Shown: one piece after another, positions 56,939 to 64,000 of the stretch | Position numbering within the stretch: the first letter of the stretch is position 1 | How the letters are laid out: each line of letters begins with the position of its first letter | Assembly: GCA_002238825.1 (NCBI GenBank) | Contig: MPNC01000005.1 | Span: 186,001 to 250,000, forward strand | Direction of reading: 5' to 3' | DNA length: 64,000 bases | DNA from: SAR202 cluster bacterium bin87 | Lineage (GTDB): Bacteria > Chloroflexota > Dehalococcoidia > Lucifugimonadales > UBA3495 | Position numbers and translations under genes: made by a program | The notes under the pieces: model-generated | The model's database searches: none | Seen by the model: only the letters and a program-made list of their open reading frames with translations | What the model was told of the DNA's origin: nothing

Positions 56939-58069
56939 ATGACCACCACTAATAAACAACGGTCTTTGGTCGTAATCCAGTTGGCCGGCGCCAATGACCC
57001 GTTGAATACCGTCATCCCCTACGCCGACGGACACTACTACGACTTTCGGCCAAACGTCGGTATTCCCACCGACCAGGTGATCCCGCTGGACGGACAGCTT
57101 GGCCTCAATCCCAACATGGCGCCGATCAAGGCCCTGTGGGACGAGGGCAAGGTTGCGATCGTCAACGGCATCGGATACCCCAATCCCACCCGGTCGCACT
57201 TCCGCAGCATGGACATCTGGCATACCTGCGAGCCGGAAAAGATCGCCACCGAGGGCTGGCTGGGCCGCGTGATTCGCGACCTCGACCCCGCCGGACAGAA
57301 CGTGATCACCGGCGTGAACTTCGGGCGCGGCCTTCCCCGCTCCATGGGCGCCTCCGGTGTCCCCGTAGCCTCCGTGGGCAACCTCGAGACCTATGGTCTG
57401 TTCCCCGATGTGGAAGAGGAGCGCATCCGCGGGCTGTGCCTGGACGCCTTCGGCAAGATGTACGGCGGGTCTATCCAGGACGCGGTGATGGACTACCTGG
57501 GACAGACCGGCCGCGACGCGCTGAAGGGCGCGGATATCCTGCGCACCGCTCCGGAGCAGTATTCCTCCGCGGTGGAGTACGCGGAAAACCCCATCGCCCA
57601 GTCCCTCAAGAACGTGGCGCAGGTGATGACCGCCGATCTGGGCACCCGCATCTATTACACCCAGCACGGCAGTTTTGACACCCACGGCGACGAGGTCAAG
57701 GTGCATGGCGGGCTGTGGACCCAGGTTTCCGGCGCCATCAGCGACTTCCTGGCCGATCTCGACGAGCACGGCCGCGGTGACGACGCAATCGTGCTGGTGT
57801 GGACCGAATTCGGGCGCCGCATCCGCGACAACGGCACCGGCACCGACCACGGCTCCGGCGGAACCGCCTTCATCATCGGCAACCCGGTCAACGGCGGCTT
57901 CTACGGGCAGTACCCGTCCCTGGCCGAGCGCGACCACCTGGACGGCGACCTGCACTGGAACAACGATTTCCGTTCCACCTACTCGACCATCGCCGACAAG
58001 TGGCTGGGCCTGGACCCGGTCCCGATTGTCAACGGCCAGTTCGAGCAGTGGGACTTCGTCGGCAACTAA
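56939..58069 (+). CDS. DUF1501 family protein
   Basis: RSLVVIQLAGANDPLNTVIPYADGHYYDFRP; DLGTRIYYTQHGSFDTHGDEVKVHGGLWTQVSGAISDFLADLDEHG; TDHGSGGTAFIIGNPVNGG. Confidence 0.88.
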   Translation: MTTTNKQRSLVVIQLAGANDPLNTVIPYADGHYYDFRPNVGIPTDQVIPLDGQLGLNPNMAPIKALWDEGKVAIVNGIGYPNPTRSHFRSMDIWHTCEPEKIATEGWLGRVIRDLDPAGQNVITGVNFGRGLPRSMGASGVPVASVGNLETYGLFPDVEEERIRGLCLDAFGKMYGGSIQDAVMDYLGQTGRDALKGADILRTAPEQYSSAVEYAENPIAQSLKNVAQVMTADLGTRIYYTQHGSFDTHGDEVKVHGGLWTQVSGAISDFLADLDEHGRGDDAIVLVWTEFGRRIRDNGTGTDHGSGGTAFIIGNPVNGGFYGQYPSLAERDHLDGDLHWNNDFRSTYSTIADKWLGLDPVPIVNGQFEQWDFVGN

Positions 58070-58117
58070 CCCAACCGGTCGCCCCAATAATTTGGAACAG
58101 AACTTGCGGAGGCAATT

Positions 58118-59533
58118 ATGAGCAATGCCGATATTGCCCTGATGGCTCACCTGATGCGTCGGGCCGGCTTCGGCGCAACCCGCGATGAGCTGGAGCAGCT
58201 GGTCGAACAGGGTTACGAAAACGTCGTTGAGAACCTGATCAATCCGGGAGATCCTGGCGTGATGCCCGACGACGTGATCCGAAGGTACCACTCGGAAATG
58301 GCCGAGATGCGCGAGCTGAACAGCGCCGGCGCATACTGGATGTACCGGATGGTCACGACCCGAAACCAGTTGGAAGAGAAGCTGGCCCTGTTCTGGCATG
58401 GCCTCTTCGCCACCGGCTACTCCAAGTTGAACCAGGCCAGCGCGCTGGTCAACCAGATCAACACCTTCCGTCGCCACTCCCTGGGTTCCTACAAGACGAT
58501 GCTGGTGGAACTGTCCAAGGACCCGGCCATGATCATCTGGCTGGACAACCACGACAACCACCACGACAACATCAACGAGAACTACGGGCGGGAGTTGCTC
58601 GAGCTCTTCTCCATGGGCGTCGGCAACTACACGGAAGACGATATCAAGGAGTGCGCGCGCGCGTTCACCGGCTGGACGCTGGGGAACGTCGAGTACATGT
58701 CCACCCGCGCCAGCCGCGACTCCATCTGGCCGTACAGCCGCATCAACTGGCACTTTAACTACCGCGACTACGACCATGACGACGGAGAGAAGACCTTCCT
58801 GGGGCACACGGGCAACTTCAACGGTGAGGACATCATCGACATCATCGTGCAGCAGGAAGCCACGGCACGGTTCATCTGCACCCGCCTGTTCCAGTTCTTC
58901 GCCGCCGACGAGGTGGACGAAGCCGGGGAATCGGTCATCAATGACATGATGGCCTCCTACTTCGACTCCGAGTACGAAATTCGCTCCGTCATGCGGACGA
59001 TGTTCAACTCGGACTACTTCAGGTCGGAGGAGGCGCGATTCGCCCGTGTCAAGGGACCGGTGGAATTGGTGGTGGGCGCGGTCCGCATGGCCGGCACCTA
59101 CCAGGAACCCACCTTCGGGGCAGACCAACTGGCCCGCCAGACCATGTACATGGGCCAGGGCATCTTCCAGCCGCCCAGCGTGGAGGGCTGGCACGAGGGC
59201 GCCGAGTGGATCGACAGCGGCGCGCTGGTGGAACGCGTGAACTTCGTGGGCAAGGAACTCGGCGATCCGGGCAACCCGGGCGTCAAAGCGATCATTGACC
59301 GGATGGCCCGACAGGGCCAGGGCATCCTGTCGCCTGAGGAGCAGGTCGCCGCGTGCGCGGACCTGCTCGGACCACTGGAACTGTCCGAATCCACCGCCAC
59401 GTCGATCCGGGAGTTCGCCAGCGAGCAGGGACCTGCCGACCTCCGGGATGGCTCGCGCACCGAGGCTGACGAGCAGCGCATCGCCAACCTGTTGCGTCTG
59501 CTGACTGCCACGCGAGAATACCAACTGGCGTAG
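58118..59533 (+). CDS. DUF1800 family protein
   Basis: AHLMRRAGFGATRDELEQLVEQGYENVVENLINPG; LALFWHGLFATGYSKL; NENYGRELLELFSMGVGNYTEDDIKECARAFTGWT. Confidence 0.9.
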   Translation: MSNADIALMAHLMRRAGFGATRDELEQLVEQGYENVVENLINPGDPGVMPDDVIRRYHSEMAEMRELNSAGAYWMYRMVTTRNQLEEKLALFWHGLFATGYSKLNQASALVNQINTFRRHSLGSYKTMLVELSKDPAMIIWLDNHDNHHDNINENYGRELLELFSMGVGNYTEDDIKECARAFTGWTLGNVEYMSTRASRDSIWPYSRINWHFNYRDYDHDDGEKTFLGHTGNFNGEDIIDIIVQQEATARFICTRLFQFFAADEVDEAGESVINDMMASYFDSEYEIRSVMRTMFNSDYFRSEEARFARVKGPVELVVGAVRMAGTYQEPTFGADQLARQTMYMGQGIFQPPSVEGWHEGAEWIDSGALVERVNFVGKELGDPGNPGVKAIIDRMARQGQGILSPEEQVAACADLLGPLELSESTATSIREFASEQGPADLRDGSRTEADEQRIANLLRLLTATREYQLA

Positions 59534-59562
59534 CGTCGGCTACAACACCTAGCGGACGATTG

Positions 59563-59588
59563 CAGGGGCGAATGTTTATTCGCCCCTG
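59563..59588. repeat. Intergenic palindrome, GGGGCGAAT family
   Basis: CAGGGGCGAAT-gttt-ATTCGCCCCTG. Confidence 0.75.
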
Positions 59589-59609
59589 ATCAAAAGAGGA
59601 GTGGGTGCA

Positions 59610-60644
59610 ATGACTACCGCAACCGCGGTTAGCGCCGGCCCGATGGAATATTTGAAAACCATCGGCGTGACTACCAATCAGAGTGGTCGAGGGTTCATCA
59701 ACCCGTACGACTGCGCCTTCACCAACGACGGGCGGATCATGGTGCTGAACCATGCCGACGCGGCCCGACAGGCGCTGATCCGCATTGGCATCCTCAACTG
59801 GGACGAGGATTACCTGGGCGAATACAGCAAGGGCACCGGGCGAGGCGAGGGGCAGTGGACGCTGCCCATTGGCATGACGATCAGCGCCGACCAACGCATC
59901 CACGTCACCGACGAGCACCTGCACCGCGTAACCGTGTTCGATACCGACGGCGATTTCGTCAGGATGTGGGGAGAAAAGGGTGACGCTGCGGGACAGTTGA
60001 ACGGCCCAGCGGGCATAGCCGTAGCCGCTGACGGAACCGTGTACGTGGCCGAGCAGTACAACCATCGGGTGCAGGTATTCACCTCCGAAGGCGATGCGGT
60101 TACCACCTGGGGCGAGTACGGCGACGGGACCGGCCAATTCAACATGCCCTGGGGTTTGGCTTTGGACGGCGCCGGAAACGTGTACGTGGCGGACTGGCGC
60201 AACGACCGAGTCCAGAAATTCACCGGCGACGGGCAGCACCTGGCCACTTATGGCTCTTCCGGGACGGGCGACGAGCAGTTCAGTCGGCCTTCCGCCGTCG
60301 CCGTCGACTCCGAGGGTTACATATACGTGGCCGACTGGGGCAACGAACGGATCCAGTTGCTGGATCGCGACGGCAAGTTCATCCAGTCGCTGCGGGGTCA
60401 AGCCACGCTGTCAAAATGGGCGCAGGACTTCATGTCGGTGAACCCCGACGAGTACAACACTCGCCAGATCGCCAACCTGGTGCCGGACCTGCCTGACCAC
60501 CTGGACACGCCCTACCTGGTTTCCGCGCAAACCGAACCGTACTTCTGGGGGCCGGTTGCCCTCCGGCTGGACCACGAGGAAAGGCTGTTCGTGGTCGAGG
60601 CGAATCGGCACCGTATCCAGATATACCAGCGCCGGAAGGACTGA
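59610..60644 (+). CDS. NHL-repeat beta-propeller protein
   Basis: Repeated GQLNGPAGIAVAADGTVYVAEQYNHRVQVF, GQFNMPWGLALDGAGNVYVADWRNDRVQKF, EQFSRPSAVAVDSEGYIYVADWGNERIQLL. Confidence 0.92.
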   Translation: MTTATAVSAGPMEYLKTIGVTTNQSGRGFINPYDCAFTNDGRIMVLNHADAARQALIRIGILNWDEDYLGEYSKGTGRGEGQWTLPIGMTISADQRIHVTDEHLHRVTVFDTDGDFVRMWGEKGDAAGQLNGPAGIAVAADGTVYVAEQYNHRVQVFTSEGDAVTTWGEYGDGTGQFNMPWGLALDGAGNVYVADWRNDRVQKFTGDGQHLATYGSSGTGDEQFSRPSAVAVDSEGYIYVADWGNERIQLLDRDGKFIQSLRGQATLSKWAQDFMSVNPDEYNTRQIANLVPDLPDHLDTPYLVSAQTEPYFWGPVALRLDHEERLFVVEANRHRIQIYQRRKD

Positions 60645-60651
60645 CCGGACC

Positions 60652-62085
60652 TTGAACGGCAACGAACTTCTTGCAAGCATTCGTGCCGTCGTCGGTGACG
60701 ATTATGTAATCGCGCACCGCGAAGACCTGCTGGTCTACGAATACGACGGTTCTGTCGACCGCTCGATGCCCCGGGCGGTCGTTCTGCCGGCCGACACCGA
60801 CCAGGTCAGCCGGGTCATGGCGCTGGCCTACGAGGCCGGCGTAACCGTGGTCGGCCGCGGCAGCGGGACCGGACTGAGCGGCGGAGCGATCACACCGCCG
60901 GAAGGGCTGCAGATCGCGTTCCCGCGCATGGACCGTATCCTCGACGTCGATACGGTGAACCGCACGGCCCTGGTGGAACCTGGAGTGATCAACCTGGACC
61001 TGGACAACCACGTGCGACGGTTCGGGATGCGTTACGCTCCGGATCCGTCGAGCCAGCGGGCGTGCAGCCTGGGCGGGAACATCGCTGAGAACGCCGGCGG
61101 CCCACACTGCCTCGCATACGGCGCGACCACCAACCATGTCATTGGGATGGAGGTGGTGCTGGAAGACGGCGAGATCGTGCATCTTGGAAGCATGGCGCGG
61201 GAGGCGGCCGGATACGACCTGCGGGGCGCATTCGTTGGCTCCGAGGGCACCTTTGGCATCACGACGAAGATCCTGGTCAGACTGCTGCCCTTGCCGGAGA
61301 CGGTGCGCACCTTCCTCGGCATTTTCCCTGACATCGATTCGGCGTGCACTGCGGTGTCGGCGGTGATCGGCCACGGCATCGTGCCAGCCGCCCTGGAGAT
61401 GATCGACGCGCTGAGCATCAAGGCAGTGCAGAACGTGACCGACGCTGGGTATCCGAACGACGCCGGGGCGGTGCTCCTGATCGAACTGGAAGGCTTGAAC
61501 GAAGAGGTGGACGAGGTCAGCGGGGAGGTGGAAGCCGCCTTGTGGGATACGGGCGCAGCCGATGTGCGGGTGGCTGAAGACGACGCCGAGCGTGAGCGTC
61601 TCTGGGTGGGTCGGAAGACGGCGTTCGGCGCTTTCGGAACCATCGCACCAAACTACTACCTGGTCGATGGGGTGGTACCGCGGACCCGACTGACCCAGAT
61701 GCTGCGAAAAGTCACCGAGGTGAGCGAGCGCTACGGCATCACCATTGCCAACGTGTTCCACGCCGGCGACGGGAACCTGCATCCGTGCATGTTGTTCGAC
61801 GCCCGCGAGCCGGGTGTTATGGAAAGCGCGATGGCTGCCGCCGCGGAACTCATGGAGGAATGCGCGTTGCTGGGCGGCACTCTGAGCGGCGAGCACGGAA
61901 TCGGCCTCGAAAAGAAAGAGTTCATGCCCCTGGTCTACACGGATGCGGACATGGAAGCCATGCAGCGCGTACGTGAGGCATTCGCTCCGAAAAACCGGCT
62001 GAACCCCGGCAAGATTTTCCCCGATGGGAGCTACTGGCGGCCGTCAGCACACCCGGCGGCTTATACCGCCGGGATGTATATCTGA
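60652..62085 (+). CDS. glcD: FAD-linked oxidase, glycolate oxidase GlcD-like
   Basis: VVGRGSGTGLSGGAITPPEGLQIAFPRMDRILDVD; LGGNIAENAGGPHCLAYGATTNHVIGMEVVL; TTG start. Confidence 0.9.
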   Translation: MNGNELLASIRAVVGDDYVIAHREDLLVYEYDGSVDRSMPRAVVLPADTDQVSRVMALAYEAGVTVVGRGSGTGLSGGAITPPEGLQIAFPRMDRILDVDTVNRTALVEPGVINLDLDNHVRRFGMRYAPDPSSQRACSLGGNIAENAGGPHCLAYGATTNHVIGMEVVLEDGEIVHLGSMAREAAGYDLRGAFVGSEGTFGITTKILVRLLPLPETVRTFLGIFPDIDSACTAVSAVIGHGIVPAALEMIDALSIKAVQNVTDAGYPNDAGAVLLIELEGLNEEVDEVSGEVEAALWDTGAADVRVAEDDAERERLWVGRKTAFGAFGTIAPNYYLVDGVVPRTRLTQMLRKVTEVSERYGITIANVFHAGDGNLHPCMLFDAREPGVMESAMAAAAELMEECALLGGTLSGEHGIGLEKKEFMPLVYTDADMEAMQRVREAFAPKNRLNPGKIFPDGSYWRPSAHPAAYTAGMYI

Positions 62086-62132
62086 AGCCTGTCGCGGTGG
62101 TTGCGGGTATCCGCTCCACTGCCCGGTTCGGC

Positions 62133-63467
62133 ATGACAACTACACCGCCCATCGCTCAACAACTCGCGGAGTTGATTGGTCGGGAGGCGGTCGATAACCC
62201 GGCCAACCTCAGTGACTATGCCATCGGCCCGCTGGTGCCGGTGGCTGCGGTTAAACCGACCAACGCCGCTGAAGTGGCTGCGGTGATGGCTTGGGCGCAT
62301 CGCACCGGCATAGCCGTGTATCCGTCGGGCGGGCGCACACTTACGCAACTCGGCAATACGCCGGCGCGCCCGGGGATTGCATTAGACCTGACCGGAATGA
62401 ACCGATTGGTGGACTTCCAGCCGGCCGACCTGACCGTGATCGTTGAAGCCGGCGCGACGGTCGCGCAACTGGATGCGGCACTGACACAAGACGGCAAACA
62501 CGTGCCCATCTCGGCGCCGCTGGCTGAACGAGCGACTGTGGGCGGTACCCTCGCGACTGGGATCAGCGGGCCGGTGCGTTCGGCATACGGGTTGCCCAGG
62601 GATTGGCTGATCGGGGTCAGCGTGGTTGGAGCGGACGGATCTCAGACCAAGGCGGGCGGCAAGGTGGTGAAAAACGTCACCGGATACGATCTCAACCGCC
62701 TGTATACCGGGTCCCTGGGGACCCTGGCAGTGATTACCGAAGCCACGTTCAAGTTGGCTCCGGCGCCGACGGAATGGGCAGTTATTCTGGCCTCGTTCGG
62801 CGGAGCCGACACTGCCGCCAGCGCCGCCCAGAATCTCGAGGCGCAATACTACGCTCCGTTGGGGTTGCACATCCTCACCGGACCGGCGGCGCAACGGCTT
62901 GCGCCATCTTTAGCCGGCGATGCGCTGGCCATCGCGATCTCAGGCGGGCGCCCAACGTCCATGAGGCGCCGGGTTGAGGACACCGTCGGGCTATGGACTT
63001 CGGTTGCCGAAACGGTCCACGTCGCCAGAGGGGACGAAGCTGACGACCTGATCCGAGCCCTTACCGACCTTCCGGCCGACTCCGAAGCGCCGCCCTCGAT
63101 ATGCGTCCGGATCAACGCCCAACCCTCGGCCCTGCGGGATGTTCTGGACTTCCGCGGCACGCGGCTGGTAAACCTGGAGCCGCCGTCGGTGGTCGCGGAC
63201 GTCGGATTCGGCGGTGGCCGCCTGCTCTGGTGGGATGAATTCGCGGACGCAGAACCGGCGCGGGTGGCCAACGGACTCAAGGACATTCAAGCCGCGGCTT
63301 TATCAGTGGGTGGGGGAGCCATAGTGGAACGGTGTCCCGATGCCGTCAAGGGGACGCTCGATGTCTGGGGGGAGCAGCCCTCGGGCATGGAAATCATGCG
63401 CCGATTGAAGCGGCAATTTGATCCCCAAAACATATTGAACCCCGGCCGCTTCGTTGGAGGACTGTGA
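62133..63467 (+). CDS. glcE: FAD-binding oxidoreductase, GlcE-like
   Basis: VAVYPSGGRTLTQLGNTPARPGIALDLTGMNRLVDFQPADLTVIVEAGATV; KAGGKVVKNVTGYDLNRLYTGSLGTLAVITEATFKL. Confidence 0.88.
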   Translation: MTTTPPIAQQLAELIGREAVDNPANLSDYAIGPLVPVAAVKPTNAAEVAAVMAWAHRTGIAVYPSGGRTLTQLGNTPARPGIALDLTGMNRLVDFQPADLTVIVEAGATVAQLDAALTQDGKHVPISAPLAERATVGGTLATGISGPVRSAYGLPRDWLIGVSVVGADGSQTKAGGKVVKNVTGYDLNRLYTGSLGTLAVITEATFKLAPAPTEWAVILASFGGADTAASAAQNLEAQYYAPLGLHILTGPAAQRLAPSLAGDALAIAISGGRPTSMRRRVEDTVGLWTSVAETVHVARGDEADDLIRALTDLPADSEAPPSICVRINAQPSALRDVLDFRGTRLVNLEPPSVVADVGFGGGRLLWWDEFADAEPARVANGLKDIQAAALSVGGGAIVERCPDAVKGTLDVWGEQPSGMEIMRRLKRQFDPQNILNPGRFVGGL

Positions 63468-64000
63468 TGGTCAGCGCACCAGACCGGCATTCGGACGCGG
63501 GTCAGCACATGGGTGGCGGGATCGACGCCGGGCACGGTTTTCCGTACGGATTGCCCTTCGAGGGGTCACTGAACGATGGGCCCGGGTTTGCCGGTTCCGA
63601 CGCGCCGGCCGAGGCGGACCTGTACCGTTGCGTGCACTGCGGCCTGTGCCTGAGCGCCTGTCCCACATACGTGGAAACCCGATTGGAAACCGAGTCGCCG
63701 CGGGGACGGATCGCGCTGATGAAGGCGGTGCATGAGGGTCGCACCGGGATCAGCGACCGCCTGGTTTCGCATTGGGAACTGTGCCTGCAATGCCGGGCGT
63801 GCGAGGCGGTCTGTCCATCGGGAGTGCCCTACGGGCGACTCATGGAACATACGCGAGCGCAGGTCCAGGACAACGGCCTGCAGAGTCCCGAATTGGGCCG
63901 GCTATCGCGACTGTTTCTGAAAGCCGCGCTGCCCCACAATCGAAGACTGCGCCTGGCCGGACACCTGATGCGTCTATACCAGCGATCCGGAGTCCAAGGT
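63467..64000 (+). CDS. glcF: Glycolate oxidase iron-sulfur subunit GlcF-like, truncated by the window end
   Basis: Manual translation: YRCVHCGLCLSACPTYVETRLETESPRGRIALMKAV and LCLQCRACEAVCPSGVPYGRL; start overlaps the glcE stop. Confidence 0.9.
   Translation, partial: MVSAPDRHSDAGQHMGGGIDAGHGFPYGLPFEGSLNDGPGFAGSDAPAEADLYRCVHCGLCLSACPTYVETRLETESPRGRIALMKAVHEGRTGISDRLVSHWELCLQCRACEAVCPSGVPYGRLMEHTRAQVQDNGLQSPELGRLSRLFLKAALPHNRRLRLAGHLMRLYQRSGVQG

Noticed and set aside
56882-59524. 880-aa ORF on the - strand
   Set aside because: Shadow of DUF1501/DUF1800 genes; Val/His/Gln-rich repetitive composition caused by codon-position GC bias.

Overview
GC-rich, gene-dense chromosomal window. Gene content and cluster types suggest a Chloroflexota bacterium, possibly SAR202/Dehalococcoidia-like (inference only; no search was run). 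About 65 coding genes are supportable: a minCDE cluster, purF-purM-purH plus a separate purS, an rpmH-rnpA-yidD-[PQQ propeller lipoprotein]-yidC-jag cluster, pstCAB-phoU, a siroheme nitrite/sulfite reductase plus uroporphyrinogen-III synthase-like gene, nnr-acpS-metF, leuB, a DUF1501/DUF1800/NHL module, and glcDEF at the right edge. No rRNA, tRNA, CRISPR array, prophage or transposase was recognised by eye. The strongest discovery candidate is upstream of the nitrite/sulfite reductase. There, a consensus promoter (TTGACA-N17-TATAGT) leads almost directly into a 24-codon ORF, MHSTCKTICICTCTCPPTAGAGKT*, with five Cys codons in eleven positions. Mutually exclusive RNA stems and a strong intrinsic terminator follow, which is the architecture of a cysteine-responsive transcription attenuator. 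Other notable items: a fibronectin-III-like insertion in PstC, an uncharacterised protein with two tandem FDCF..PHYHYGP domains, a 107-bp out-of-frame yidC/jag overlap encoding the Arg-rich YidC tail, paralogous zinc-ribbon microproteins beside a JAMM-domain gene, a Cys-less HMG-CoA-synthase-like/OB-fold fusion, and families of intergenic palindromes.
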